From Nitrosospira lacus (GTDB taxonomy: Bacteria; Pseudomonadota; Gammaproteobacteria; Burkholderiales; Nitrosomonadaceae), in the NCBI RefSeq assembly GCF_000355765.4, contig NZ_CP021106.3, forward strand, positions 1,025,137-1,089,136: a stretch of DNA of 64,000 bases. Direction: 5' to 3'. Positions within the stretch are counted from its first letter, which is position 1. Each line of letters opens with the position of its first letter. Below, piece by piece: positions 30,992 through 44,100 of the stretch. The position numbers and the translations under genes were made by a program. Below the pieces are notes generated by a model that saw only the letters and a program-made list of their open reading frames with translations, searched no databases and was not told where the DNA came from.

Positions 30992-32680
30992 TCAATTTCT
31001 CTCAGCGTCATACAACTCGGCAACCCGGGTCACGAACTCATCTACGAAAATCTGCATATCGGTGGTGATGTTCTTGATACGGCTAGCCAGGTAGTTGTAG
31101 CCGAAAAGCGCGGGGATCGCGACCGCCAGACCGGCGACTGTAGCCAGCAAGGCTGCGGCAATCCCGGGAGCGATGGCGTTGACGTTCACATCGCCCGCCG
31201 CGGCGATCGCGGCAAAGGTGATCATCACGCCTACCACCGTACCCAGCAGGCCGAGGAAGGGTCCGCCGGAGATGGCAATGGTGAGCAGCACCATGTTGGC
31301 ATTCAGTTTCTTGTTTTCGCGGATGAGATTGGCATCGATCGAGGCCTTGATAGCGTCAATTGATGCGCCAGTCAGCGCAAGTTCGTTGCCGTTGGTGTAG
31401 CGTTTGCGGATTTCCTTCAACCCCGCACCGTAAAGATGAAACAGGGTCGAATCGGGATAGCTTTCGCCCTTGTCGAGTGCCAGAAGATCATCGCTGCCGG
31501 CATTTGCGAAACGATCGAGGAACAGGCGGTTGCCGCGATCCGTGCGCGCAACCAGCTTGCCTTTCAGAACCATGACAGCCAGGCTGATCGCAAACATGAC
31601 AGCAAGAATAATGATTACTACCCACGCATCCACGGTCAGGCTCTGGAAGAGAATGCCGAAGTAGGAGACGCTCTCCTCTTCTTCTTCGCCGTCAGTGGAT
31701 GGTTTTCCGATTTTAAGGAGCTGGCTGTCCATTCCCTGGCCCGCTACCGCCACCTTGAACCAATCCTCGCCGCGTGCGACATTGGCTATCTGAATTTCAT
31801 CGAGTTCGCCGATATAGCCGGCGCCGATCTCCACGTTGCCCTGGGCATCCGGCAGCGCCAGATCACCCGTGCCTACCGCCGCACCATTCACATACAGCGT
31901 GGCCTTGCCCGCGGTTGCCGCGACCGCCACATGCTGCCATGCGCCGGCCCTGATTTCACCGCCGGAAATGGCTGTTAAGCCGGTTGCCAGCACCAGCTTC
32001 TGGCCGTCGATCTTGACGGAAAGCGATTCTTGACGGTACAGCCCGGCCTGCTGAGGCAGGGCGCCCGGCTTGATCCAGACGGAATACGAAAAATTACCCC
32101 CCGCGCCCAGCTTGAGCGCAGCCGCTGGCCCGATAGTGAGGGGCTGGCCGTTAAACACCGCAGCCGCGCCAAGCAAGGCTGCTTTTTGTACGGTTATTTC
32201 ACCGGTTGCCGCCAATCCGTTCGCGGAGGCATCCTGCAACAGCGTTTTTTCACTGAAATGGAAAACGGCTGCAGTCCCTGAATCCCAGCTGCCTTTGCTG
32301 TCAGCCGCACTGGTGGCCGCTTCGTTACCATAATAGAGCCAAAAATGTGCTGATTTATCTGCCGGATTAAGCTGGGGCAACAGTACCCAGATCACCGCCA
32401 GCTCGTTGATGGAATCGAATTTCTCGATATGAAACTTGAGTTCGGTTTTGTCATCCGCCGCGACAAATCTCAGATCGGCGCCATCCGCGTCCGCATCCAA
32501 AAAATTAAAGTTGCCCGAATGCAGACGTACCGCCACCGGCACCTGCTCCACCGCCGCCACACCCTGCGGATTAAGCGTGATTTTTACTCTGGCAGCCCAT
32601 GCCTCATCCCAGTAAGCCGCGGCAACCGTAGAGAGTGACATGAGATGGAAAGTAAACAATAGAAACAATATCTTATTCAT
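30992..32680 (-). CDS. ExbB/TolQ motor protein fused to DUF2341 and LamG-like ectodomain
   Basis: 562 residues from ATG 32680. A signal peptide (MNKILFLLFTFHLMSLSTVAAA) leads to a DUF2341 domain (YWDEAWAARVKITLN to FWLYYGN). A LamG/concanavalin-like domain follows (AAVFHFSEKTLLQDASANGL, FSYSVWIKP, GAWQHVAVAATAGKATLYVN, GYIGELDEIQIANVARG). The last 230 residues are a MotA/TolQ/ExbB channel with three helices, including GGPFLGLLGTVVGVMITFAA. So the proton-channel subunit carries a periplasmic domain resembling carbohydrate-binding modules, instead of the short periplasmic N-terminus of classical ExbB. Confidence 0.9.
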   Translation of the reverse strand: MNKILFLLFTFHLMSLSTVAAAYWDEAWAARVKITLNPQGVAAVEQVPVAVRLHSGNFNFLDADADGADLRFVAADDKTELKFHIEKFDSINELAVIWVLLPQLNPADKSAHFWLYYGNEAATSAADSKGSWDSGTAAVFHFSEKTLLQDASANGLAATGEITVQKAALLGAAAVFNGQPLTIGPAAALKLGAGGNFSYSVWIKPGALPQQAGLYRQESLSVKIDGQKLVLATGLTAISGGEIRAGAWQHVAVAATAGKATLYVNGAAVGTGDLALPDAQGNVEIGAGYIGELDEIQIANVARGEDWFKVAVAGQGMDSQLLKIGKPSTDGEEEEESVSYFGILFQSLTVDAWVVIIILAVMFAISLAVMVLKGKLVARTDRGNRLFLDRFANAGSDDLLALDKGESYPDSTLFHLYGAGLKEIRKRYTNGNELALTGASIDAIKASIDANLIRENKKLNANMVLLTIAISGGPFLGLLGTVVGVMITFAAIAAAGDVNVNAIAPGIAAALLATVAGLAVAIPALFGYNYLASRIKNITTDMQIFVDEFVTRVAELYDAERN

Positions 32681-32723
32681 CAGGCTATATATCCCTCGAT
32701 AATTCAAGCTGGACTGGCATGCG

Positions 32724-34418
32724 CTACATTTCGATCAGTAATTTGAAATGCATACGCAGATCGCCGGTTTGGATGTTGGTGGTGCTGTTCCTGAAATTTC
32801 GCAGGGGCCAGGCAAAATCAAGCGCACCGCTAAAACCGCTCAGACCCCTCAGACTCCCGGGTGACTTGAATCTCATGCCAAGCCCCGTGCTCAGGATGCT
32901 GTATGACAAATCAGTGTCCAGGCGCCTGTAGTTGTTGGTATATGCGCCATCGACGAATACAAGCAGCCGCCAGTCAAGCAGACTTCCCGGCAGGCGGGGG
33001 GTTTGCAGTCCCACCGAGCCTTGAAAACCGTTGTCACCCAGCAATTGGGATTCCGGATAGCCGCGGACCGTCTCCACTCCCCCGGCACTAAACTGTTCAT
33101 TGTTGACAAGCGGTTGATTGGCTATCTGTGCGGATACCTTTCCCGACAGGATAAAACCCCGAGGCAAGGTTTGCTGGCGATGCAAATCGGATCGAAGATA
33201 GATGAAATCAGCTTGCGCGCCATGCCTTTTGCATTCGAATTGATCTTCGAGAAATCCGGGCAGGCACTCTATCTTGCGTTCACTCAGGGCGCGCGTGGAG
33301 AAATTCACCCCCAACCCAAGCTGGGTGGCACCACTCGTGTCCTGCTGGGTGCCGCTGTACTGAAGACTGATGGGGAAATAACGTATCGGCGTTACGAGCC
33401 TGTTCGTCCCCAGTTGCACCGTCTGATCGAAATTTTTATAGTCGAAGCCAAGTGACAGGCTGTGATAATAGTTATCCAAACCGGTTAACGGCAGAACGAG
33501 CCGGGTTCCGATGATATCGCCCTTGCCGATCACGTTTGTGTTACCCAGTACCGCAACATTGCTATTTGCATGGACACCATAGACGGCGAGCATGATGCCG
33601 CTGCTTCCCAGACCCATCAGGTAAGTTCCCGAAAAGACCTGAACCTGGTCAAGCTTTTCCGGTGAAGTCTGATATTGAATATTCAGGCTATGCTGCCGCT
33701 GCCAGAGGTTGTCATAGCGAAGGGTACCGATCAGCCGGAGTCGGCTGGTATTAGGACTGAAGCGGTCATTCAATTCGACGCTTGCATAAAGCGGTGATCG
33801 ATCCTTGACATTCAGATCGACGTCGACGGTACCCGGTGTTGTACCCGCGCGCAATACAGGGGACACACGCAGACCGGCGGAGCGGTTGAGCGAGGCCATT
33901 TCTTTTTGAACCACCGGAAAATTGGGAACGCTTCCTTCAGCCAGCGAGGGCACTGCTTCACGGATACGACCCAGCGAGTAATACCGCGAATCCTTGATAC
34001 GCAGGCGTCCTACCTTTCCCTCGGTAACGCTTAATCGAACCACGCCATCCTTGACATCCTGCTCGGGAATATCCACAAAAACAGTGACGAATCCGCTGTC
34101 CTTGTATTCCTGTTCCAGCGCTTTGCGAGCGGCCTCCAGATCGTCAATTGTTTTGTGCTCTCCCATAAAAGGGTAGATGACCTTTTCCACAGCCATTCGC
34201 GATAACACGGTATTTCCTTCAATCTGAATATCAAGAATATCGAAAATCAATTTCTTTTCAGCTTCCGCAACTTCTCCGTGTGTTTCACGGGCGGACCGGG
34301 GCGTTTCCGCGGATACGGAAACGCTTGACCAGAATCCGAATTCGGCAGTTAGTGCGAGCAAGCAAAATATCCTGAAATTATGAAACACTTGGCGATCCAA
34401 CATTTTTTCTGCACTCAT
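32724..34418 (-). CDS. Two-partner secretion transporter TpsB (ShlB/FhaC family)
   Basis: Omp85-superfamily pore that exports the neighbouring exoprotein. About 564 residues from ATG 34418 (ATG 34403 is an alternative; neither has a strong ribosome site). After a signal peptide come two POTRA domains (FDILDIQIEGNTVLSRMAVE; GVVRLSVTEGKVGRLRIKDS) and a 16-strand-type barrel with the conserved VRGYPESQLLGDNG motif. The C-terminus is Met rather than Phe. It follows TpsA by about 745 bases and precedes the exbB-like gene by 43, so it may be expressed with the Ton operon. Confidence 0.92.
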   Translation of the reverse strand: MSAEKMLDRQVFHNFRIFCLLALTAEFGFWSSVSVSAETPRSARETHGEVAEAEKKLIFDILDIQIEGNTVLSRMAVEKVIYPFMGEHKTIDDLEAARKALEQEYKDSGFVTVFVDIPEQDVKDGVVRLSVTEGKVGRLRIKDSRYYSLGRIREAVPSLAEGSVPNFPVVQKEMASLNRSAGLRVSPVLRAGTTPGTVDVDLNVKDRSPLYASVELNDRFSPNTSRLRLIGTLRYDNLWQRQHSLNIQYQTSPEKLDQVQVFSGTYLMGLGSSGIMLAVYGVHANSNVAVLGNTNVIGKGDIIGTRLVLPLTGLDNYYHSLSLGFDYKNFDQTVQLGTNRLVTPIRYFPISLQYSGTQQDTSGATQLGLGVNFSTRALSERKIECLPGFLEDQFECKRHGAQADFIYLRSDLHRQQTLPRGFILSGKVSAQIANQPLVNNEQFSAGGVETVRGYPESQLLGDNGFQGSVGLQTPRLPGSLLDWRLLVFVDGAYTNNYRRLDTDLSYSILSTGLGMRFKSPGSLRGLSGFSGALDFAWPLRNFRNSTTNIQTGDLRMHFKLLIEM

Positions 34419-35163
34419 CGATATAATCGCGGACTCAGTTATAATACCAAACGCATATAGAGACCCGGAGCCAGTCTGCGTGACCGCGTATGTTTCGTGC
34501 CCGATATATAAAGCTCCAAATTGCGTGAGCATTACGAACGGATTTGGGTTGGGCCACAGAAGCCTGTCCTTGCGAACCTCATTGGATTGATGAATACGTT
34601 TTTATAAATAAGCGATTGGTTATTCGAATCCCGGCCGACATCCCAAACCGTCCCCTGTTCATGACGGCAGGGATACGAAGCAGAGGCTCCTTTGCCTCCT
34701 TGAACATCGGCTAAATCAACCAAAAGTCATAAAAATTCCTATAATGCGGACATTCATTCATTAAGCATTTAGGTGGGATAGCAATATACGATTGAAGCGG
34801 ATTTAAATGAACCTATAAAAAATGGTTACAATATGAGTTTTTATGCTAAGAGAATTCATGGATGTGCTCTGCAAGGAATCGGAAAGCGAATTGGAGACAG
34901 AAGAAACCAGGCATTGATAGCTGTACCTGCCAGGTTTGCCTGATGCGGAAGAGAAGCGCGAATGACGGTGGCCGCGATCGATTGCAGGGGAGTTCAGGAT
35001 GGATGCCGCACGTCTATCTCGCGCAGCTATAAAAGCGGTATCCAGGCGGAGAGGGAGAGGAAGTATGCCATGCAAATGCTCCCGGTGTTTTTGCCGGATG
35101 GACTGCGGAATCAGGAAAGGAGGCAATGGAATTTCTTCAGCATGACATACGGTCACGCAGAAT
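34419..35163. other. Intergenic between tpsA and tpsB
   Basis: 745 bases without a supported gene; one 122-codon minus frame (34803-35171) has no motif and overlaps the end of tpsA. The stretch 34813-34836 resembles 26936-26959 upstream of cysB at 20 of 24 bases. The size of the gap suggests a separate promoter for tpsB, but none is convincing. Confidence 0.5.
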
Positions 35164-38100
35164 TTACTCACCCAGACCCAGCACCTCCACGCGAATCAAT
35201 GAAGGCATCAGCTGGCGTGTGTTTGACAGGCCGGCGTTAGGATTATTTGCTACATCGCGTGACATTTGATCGACCGATCTCGTGGCGGCCGCAGCTACGC
35301 TGGAACCGGCGGCCGCGGCGCCCGCCAGCACGCCGCTGTCCGAAACCGGCGTGCCAGTGGCTACACCGCCGACACGAATGTTGTCCGCACCCACCACTTG
35401 TACAGCGGCTACGTTCAAGTTGCCGGCCACGCGAATCCCCGCATCGCCGGCGTCGACTATACCTCTCGGCGCCAGCAGATCTACGGAACCCACCGTGGTT
35501 CTGGCTGTTGTCAGCAGTTGCCCGATGCCGCTTCCCGATACCACACCGCTGGGATTGACAAAAACATTGCCATTCGCATCCGTCTGAATCACGGGAGGCG
35601 GTGCCGCGGACGCGGTTTTTGCCCCTCTGCCCGCGTCGATATTACCGTCGGAAGACCACAACAGGATATCTCCCCCCTGGAGGGTGAGGATACGTGAACG
35701 ATTGACGGTAAAATGCTCTTTGGCAAAAGCGCGGATAGCTCCCTCGCCAAACGCCATAATGCCCAGATTGGCCGCTGCCGGAATATTCGGCCTGACAGAC
35801 TCATCGATTTTCAATGCGGCCAGCTCAGCTGGGGGATTTGTCAGGCCAACGACTACCGAGCCGCCGGGTGCCAGCAGCGAAATATCGCCATTTTGTTCAG
35901 TTTTGATCTGGCTGAAGAACAGGTTGATATCGCCGGCATAATCGGATCCCGGGAACAGGGTCTGGATGGCGTCGTAGCCACGGTCATAAGGGACACCGGT
36001 GAGATTATGCTCCAGGCCGGTGGTCCTCAATTCACTGTACAGAACCTGGGAGACGAAAGGCAGCTTCTGCGGATCGGGCAGGGCGCGAAAGGCCGCGAGC
36101 GCCTGGGCATCTGTCAGATCATCCTGGCTGGTGAGTTGCTTCATGTAGGCGGTCAGCGCCGCCGGATGCGCGCCTGACTGCGCGTTGCCCGCCACCAGGT
36201 ACCGGTCTATGAAGGCAGCATAGGCGGGAAGCCGTAATCCGCCAGTTGCCTGGCTGCCCAGTCCAGCGGCCGCGACGATGCCGGCACCGCCCGCCGGCAG
36301 GCGCGCGTCGTCAGTGCTGCCCCGGGTAGTGATGCCCGCGCTATTGCCCAGGTCAAGATTGCGGCCCGCCAGTATTTCCAGCAGACCCGGTCCCCCTACG
36401 CGAATACGATCAGGGTTGCCAAGCAGTTTATTGCTGCTTGCATCCTGTCTGATGTCGAAAACAATGTCGCGGCCAGCCTGAAACAAGGTCAAGTCTCCCG
36501 CATTCAGGTTCTTGCCATCAAGATTCAGGTTACTGATATCTTTGCCGGCGATGAATTGCGCCTGCTTGGGCAGAAAGATCGGCTGGCTGTTGCCAAAAAT
36601 GCTACCTGTTTCTGCAACGACACGAATGGGTTCATGGTCATTCTTATGTAGTGGGATGAGGGGCCGAGCGGCGGTATCCAGATGGATTTCCGCACTACCT
36701 CCTGGAATTGGGCTTTTGCCAGCGGCCTTTAGCAGCGCCACAGGCTGGAATGGATTCGCCACGCGCGCGGGATCGGATTCGTATATTTGTACTATGCCAC
36801 CGAGGTCGATGTTGCCATCGGCCAGCAGATTCAAACTACCTGCGGCGGAAGGAAACAACCGGGTCTCATTGACCTGAACATTCCCTGATAGCGCAATGGC
36901 GTCGAGACTTGCGGGGTAGATCAAAAAATTCAAATCCGGGAATATGGCTGCATTTAAACTTAATGCGCCAGCGCCAGCCGGAAGGCTTGATTTAATCGAA
37001 TTGGAACTGTTATTAAGGGTTAAATCTCCCGCGATACTGGCAAGATTAAGCTTGCTGGCTGCCGAGTAGGTGTAGAAAAACGTCGCATCAATATTGGAGT
37101 TATCGCCAAAAGCAGATAATGCACCGAGGTTCCTTGAGGTGTTGATCTTTGATACCGGCAAAGCAGCGGCATTCAATGCCCCCTCCAGTACGGCATCCTT
37201 GCGCGCGCGAACATCGATTTCCCCGTCGCCGAGCACCAGCAGCGTATAAATGGGGCTGGGATCTAAAGAAGCGCCGGCGGCGGTGTCCTTTATGGCGCGC
37301 GCGGAACCCAGCGATCCACCGGCGTTGATCAGGGCATGGCCCCGGTCAACCTGAAACACGCCGCTGTTGATATCTCCGCCTGCCAGTACGGTCAAATCTC
37401 CGCCGCCCTGTATCACTAGATTGGCAGGATCAGGGACGGAACCCGCCACGCCTGCGAGCCGCCCATTGGTCGGAATGACGGCGGAAAGATTATTGATATT
37501 ATTGTCGGCTTTTATCGCTATATCGCCGCCGCTCAGGGCGCCGACCCCTTGCTGGAAGTTGGCGAAATTCACCCACCAGGTTGTATTCTGGTTTGCGGCA
37601 ATGGTGCCATCAGCGTTGACTTTTCCGCGGCGCCACAACCAGTCCGTAATCAGCTGCCTGCTGGGCACACTGGTAATATCTCGTCCCGCCCGGATACTGA
37701 TGTCACCTCCATGAATGGAGTAGTTGGCCGGGTTGGTGCCGATTCTGGTCGCAGGGATTTTGAACAAATCGGGATCAATTGCGGGGCCCGCTTCGCCGGC
37801 AGTATAGATCACAGAAGCGGAAGCATTGGGCTGGGTAAAACTATCTGTCACGTTGTCATAGCCAATGCGCACGTCACCCGCGGCCGCGACGTCGATATCG
37901 CCAGTGCCGGTGCGTATCAGTTTGCCGGGTGCAAGAATGAAATGGCCATCCGGCGAAACGGCAACGCTCAGCGGATCGGCACCGGATATATCGGCTCCCG
38001 CTGTAAGCCGATAAGACCAGGAGGGGCCAGTGCCCAGCGCGGCCCGCGGGACTGGAGTGGCAAAGCCATCGCTGATGCTCCCTTTGACGATAAGATCGCC

Positions 38101-41100
38101 ACCTGCGCGCAGCGTCAGTACCCCTGGTTCGTCTCCGGAGCGACTGGCGGAATAGAGGTTCCAGTCGCTATCGATTGTCAGGTTGCCGGGTGATTGAACT
38201 TCCACCCCGGGCCGAAGATGAAAGGCACCGTCACCGGTTTTACCTAATGCCGAAAGGATCGCACCCTTGTGGTCCATGAAACCCGCGATATCAGCATCGA
38301 TCTGGCCAAAGCCCAGCGTGGCGCCATTCGCGCTGCCGGCAGTCAACGTATCCACATTGCGATAAATCTGGACCGCTTCCAGCACCGTGGCGGAAGCTCC
38401 CTGGATAGCCGAATTCACGCCATTTACCACCACACCGTCGCCAGCGCCGCTGCCGATACGCGGTACGCGCAGCAGCACTTCGCCCCCTGCACCACCCGCG
38501 CCGGCGCCGACATCGATCTGGCTGCCGGTTTGAAGGTCGAGCGCACCAGCCGTTGTGCCCAGCACGACTTTTCCGCCTTGCTCACCGGTCGCCGTGGCAT
38601 CTGCGCGCAAGATCGCGCCATGGGTCAGCGTCACATCGTTGTTTGCATGAAATTCGATCCGACCGCCGGTGGCGCCGCCGGCATCGATGGTGCCAGCTAT
38701 GGTAATGGCACCCTGATCGACGCTCAGTTTGTACTGGTGGGCATGGACGGTATCGGAGGCCGCTATCAGCACATTGCCGGTACGGATGCGCGCATCGACT
38801 GATTGAGTAAAGCCACCGGCAGCCAGCGATTGGTGCAACCCGGAGTAGCTCCCCAAGCTTCCGACATCGAGCTCGAATGCCCCCTGGTGCTTGCCGTCAG
38901 CCGCGCTGGCCTGGAGGTTGCCGCCCAATGCCAGGAAGCCATGCTCTGCCCTGATTGATAAGGTCCCGGCATCGCTGCCATTGCCGCCGTCATCGCCATT
39001 TGCTGCATCTCTCGCTCCGGAAAGATCGATCGTGGCAGGGGATTGCAGCCCGAATGCCGTCTTGATATCAACGTTACCGTTGGCGGACTGAAGATTAACC
39101 CTGCCTGCAGGCGCATATGTACTTACCCCCCCCAGTTTTTTATCGACGCCCGAGGCATCGATGCGCGAGCCTGCCTTCAAGGTAACGTCGTCCTGGGATT
39201 GACTGCCGGTTGCATTCAGAGTCAGCTCACCTGCACGCACTGAGATCAAGCCGCCGTGACTGATCTGCGTGCCGCTGATCACAAGCTTTCCGCCTATGCC
39301 GGCTTCCGCCAGCGCTGCGCCTGCTTCTGCCGCAGGATCAATATTTACCTTTCCATCGGCGTTGGCAATACCCTGGTCCGCGCCGGTCGACGTGCCCAAC
39401 CTCGCCGCTTGCAATTGCAAATCGCCGGCATTGGCCAGATCGAGCGTGCCATTGCCAGTCGCCGCAATGTCCTTCGCAGCCTGGATATTTGCGGCGGAGA
39501 AACCCGCGATGTGTTTTTCTCCCTCCCCCATGAACACGCGGCCGGAAGCGGCACCGCTGTCATCGAGCGCACGAATGGTCAGACTCCCCGTGCTGTCACC
39601 CGCGCAGGCCGTGGTACAAGCCGCCTGGTTCAGATTGGTCAGGTTGACAGTGGCTGCCCGCACGAGCTTGTTGCCGGCGCCATGCCCTACCAGACCCCAG
39701 CCATCGAGATGAAGGCTGTCAAGATGAGGCTTGCCATCCAGATCAATGCTCCCCAGCACCAGGGAACCATACAGGTCGATCGTGCTGTAGCTGCGTACCG
39801 CCAGATTGGTCAGTCCACTCAGGTTCGACAACAGCGTGGATGTCAGGTTGAGGCCAGCCGCACTCGTGCCGGTGGGTAAATCGCCTATGCTGACCCTGCT
39901 CGACGAGAGGGCAACGGCGTGAGCGTCGATATTTGCCGATGAGGCAATCCGGCTATCCGCTGCGGCATCCAGGATGACGCTGCCGGTGCTCGTAATCCTT
40001 GCCTGATCTTCCACGGTCAAGGTGCCCAGCAGAGTTGCCGAAGGGTCCTCGATTACACGGTTGAAGTTGGGTTGTGGGGTTTCTGCGACCCTGAGCAGAG
40101 CACCATCACCATTCACCTGCAGCGTGCCGGCGCTGTTATCCAGCGTGCCCTGGCTCTTGATGGAACTGCCCGACTTCACTATGACTTGCTGCTTTGCCGC
40201 CAGAATGATTTCCGGTGCGAGGAGGGTGGCCGCTGCGCTATTGCGCAGTTCCACCCGCTCGGCGCCCACTGTGAGCCGGTCGCCTGAAGAAGAGGTTGTG
40301 CGTCTCCCGCCTATGAGCAGGCTCTGGGCGCCCAGGCTGTTGAGTCCGGAAGTCTGCAATTGCAACGTGCCGTCATCTGCGCCCAGACTGTCCACCAGGC
40401 TGATGGAAGGCGCTTCCACCGAGACCTCGCCACCGCGGCCATCGCGCAAAATGGCGTTACCCTTTGCATCCTTGCCAACGACGAAGGTGGCCGTGTTGAA
40501 ACCGATAGTGCCATTCAATAATAGTGCATCGGTGGCCGCGAGCTGGAGCTGTCCAGCGTCCGCGGCAAGTTTCGGAATGGCCATTCCCCCGGAAACCGCT
40601 GTTTCAGAGAAAAACTGGTTCGAGAAACTGTCATTATATTGCGACTGCGTCCGTACTATGCTGCCAGGCGTGACATGAAACAGGGAGGTTAGGCTGTCGG
40701 CAATATCCGTGCCGGCAACCGCCGTACGTCCGGCCACGATACTGGAACCATCCGTCTGCGCGAACACGGTGCCAAGTGGTAGATTCTGGTACCCGAGCGC
40801 GGCAGTAAGCGCGGGAAGGGGCATATCCTGAATCCCTTTCACAGCGGAAATCGCGTACGCGCCCGGCAGCAGGGCGTAACGGGCGGGAAGCAGGACGTAG
40901 TAGCCTGCTGCCAGCCCGGGCACACCGCTCAGATAGACGCTGTCGCCGATACCCACCCCGGAGCCGATCTGATATTCATGATCGAGCGGAGCAAATGCCG
41001 ATGGCGAAGTGACTGAACTGAAGGCAGGGAGAATCGCTGCGGCATAACGGGTATCCAGCACGTCCTGCGAACCGCCTGGTCCCGCCACAAATTCATACGC

Positions 41101-44100
41101 ATACAGATCGCCGCCACCGGAAAGATCAGCCCTTGCGCCACTCGCGATCGAAATAGCAGGCGCATTCAGAGAGAGCTGCTTTGCTACCGGAGCCGAGATG
41201 AGGCTGGAGTCTACGTCACTGATTTGATAAATCCAGCTCTTCCCGTTCTGTACGTTGCCGAAAGGAATCAGCTTGCCATCACCGGATACCGAGGTCACGC
41301 TACCGTCTTGCAGATCGACGCCACTGGTCGCATTGAAGGCGATCTGCCCCAACGGCGCGCGCACCACCCCTGCCTGACTGATGGTTGTGGCGTTGACTGA
41401 AAGCTTGCTGCCCGCCGAAAGTGGCGTGTCAGCGAGGCTTCCGCCATTGGATAAAAAGGTTACCGTACCGGGTACATAGGTTCCCCCCGGATTGAGGGTG
41501 AAATTCGCCCGGGTTACGGGATAAAGCTGGGCTGCCTGGAATATCAGGTTGCCAGCGGTTTTGAGCGAACCGGTGAAATTGGTGGTTGAATCGATCACGC
41601 TGTAAGAAAAGCGAATATCGCCGTCACTGTGGTAACGCGCGGTGGAGAATCCGTCGAGTGTGCTGTTGCCGCGAATATCCACCAGTCTGGCGCTGACGGT
41701 CAGTGCTGCATCGCCAATTTCCGGGTCGCGTACCGGCAATGTGTCTCCAGCCCCGGGCTGGTTTTTGCCATTGACATTTCCCAGCGCCACATAGGCCGAA
41801 TGCAGGTTGGCGGAGGCGCCTGGATTGCCTTTCAGCACTGGCGCGTCCAGCACCAGGCTGCGTTTGGCGCCAAGATCCACGCTGCCATCGATTGCGATCA
41901 CATCTGTGCTTTTGAGTTCGATCTGGTCGAATCCGCTGGCTTGCAGTTGCTGCGCGCTGATCCGGGCGGTACCGTTTGCCGGTGTTGTCGGCAGGCTGGT
42001 GACCGGATCTGAAGTGAGTGTCAGGATGCGATCCTGGGTGGGAAAGAAGATTGCGCCACCACTAATGGAAACATTCGGATTTTGGGATCGATCGTATAAA
42101 TCCAATCCGATGGACAGGTTGCCACCCGCAGCGCCGGGGATGGAGGCTGCTTTGCCGAGCAAATTGCCCTTGATGGTTATGCCTTCCCGCGCATGAAGGC
42201 TTATTTCGCCGCCTGCACCGGCGATGGCGATAGTTTGCACACCTGAAGTAGTGAACTGGTCAATTTCGGCGCCAGTCCCTGACACATCGATCAACGATCC
42301 GGATTCCAGGATCAAGTTGCCTTTGTTCGCGCTCAATACCACGCTGCCGGCATCCAGCATCCTGCCTTTGCGCAGGCCATCTGCGCTGTCCCTGCGGATC
42401 TGTGCAAAGCTTCCCGCCTGCAATCTTGCGCTACTGCCTACCAGCAGATGCTGATTGCTCACGAAGCCTTCCTCAATATCATCTGCGCCCACAACAACTC
42501 CCGGCGCGACCCGCAGGCTGATATGCCCCGCAGGAGCGTCAATGGTGCCCAAAACCTTCAGATTTTCCCGTGCCGAGAGTGACACCGAAGCGCCGGGGTC
42601 CGTAACGATGGATGCACCTGCTCCCATGGTCAGGTTGCCCAGGTCCAGTCGGCTTAGGGCGCTGGTCGATGCCAGCGCCAGGCTCACCGGGCTGCGGAAC
42701 AACTCATCCAGCACGCCAATGCGGCTGAAAGCCGAGATATCGCTTCCGGTGGGCCGGATCAGATAACTGGTATCCGGTATCCAGTTCTGCATTTGCGGAC
42801 GGATTTGGGTGCCGGCCACAATCTCCACGTCATTTATCCCGGTCAGGCTATACGAGGCAAAGCCACCTTGACGGAAGGCAGCCGGATCGACCCAGAATTC
42901 TCCCGTGTTACCTGAAGGCGCCCCGCCTATCCTGACCGTGGGGGCGGTAACGGCGAACGTACCGCCATCGAATAATCCGTAGCCCAGCAGCCTTCCCTGC
43001 ATTTCAACCGTGCCCAGTATATTGCCGGCGTTATCAACACCTGCCGAGTTCAACTGGATACTTCCGCCCTTTCCTGCAGTCAATTTATTATTGCTGTCCA
43101 CCCACCCGCCACCGGAAACATTGATCTGGCTGTTGGCGCCGACTGCCACATTATTAAAGGCAGTCAAAGTCACTTTTCCGCCATCGAGCAATAGAGGCGC
43201 ATTATCTGCCGTTGCGAAAATAAGCGGAGAATTGTTGATCCATCCGCCTCGGACGTCGATTTGCGTGCCGGGCGCCAGTTGAACGCTGCTCTCCCGGCTC
43301 TTCAGACCGACTTCTCCTGAAAGGATATTGATGCTGCCAGCCACATTGATGGCTGAGGTTGCCAGCGCGGAAAATGTCCCGCTGGCCGACAGCCGCAAAT
43401 CCGTGGCAGCTGGCAAAGTGATCGTGTCGTTGCTGAACAGGTGCAGGCTGGAGAACCCTCCCTGCTTGATTAAAGCAGCCGATAGCAGCAGACTTTGCCG
43501 GGATTCTGCCGGCACCGCGCTGCTGGAATTAAATCCCGGCAGCAAGCTGGGTACCGACTGGCTTAATACGATATTCCGGGCGCGAAAATCCGGTGTTTCC
43601 CCACCATTTATTTCCTGGCTGGCTTCGCCAATCACCAGCGTGCCACCCTTGGGCAGGTCGGCCTCCATGCGCTGCAACAGTCCCGTGGTTGCATGCGCCC
43701 GCAGCGCCCCTTGCAGCGCCGCCCATGGCGTGCTTACATAGATCGTCCCGGCGGATTGCCCTTCTGTATATGCCTGCAATACCGGGCGGGACGTTGCCAC
43801 GATGTTAGTGGTGCCCCATTTGCCGGAAATCTCCGTATACCCATCGGCGAACCCTATGTAGTTGATGTCGACGGGCGCATCGGCAATGTTATAAATCCTG
43901 CCATCGCTGCCCAGCAGGGTCGTGGTGCGATCGAGTCCCTGTTGATACTGGATAGTACCGCCGGAGACATCAAGGATCGAGCCGCCTTGGGTGATCACGT
44001 CACCGCCCGAATCGAGCGAAATGCTGCCAGCCTGCGTCAGTTTTTCGGAAATCCCGCGTCCCAGATTATTACGGAACGGAGTGATATCCGCTAACGGGGT

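Noticed and set aside
34803-35171. 122-codon minus frame between tpsA and tpsB
   Set aside because: Composition is random-like, there is no ribosome site or motif, and it overlaps the end of tpsA.
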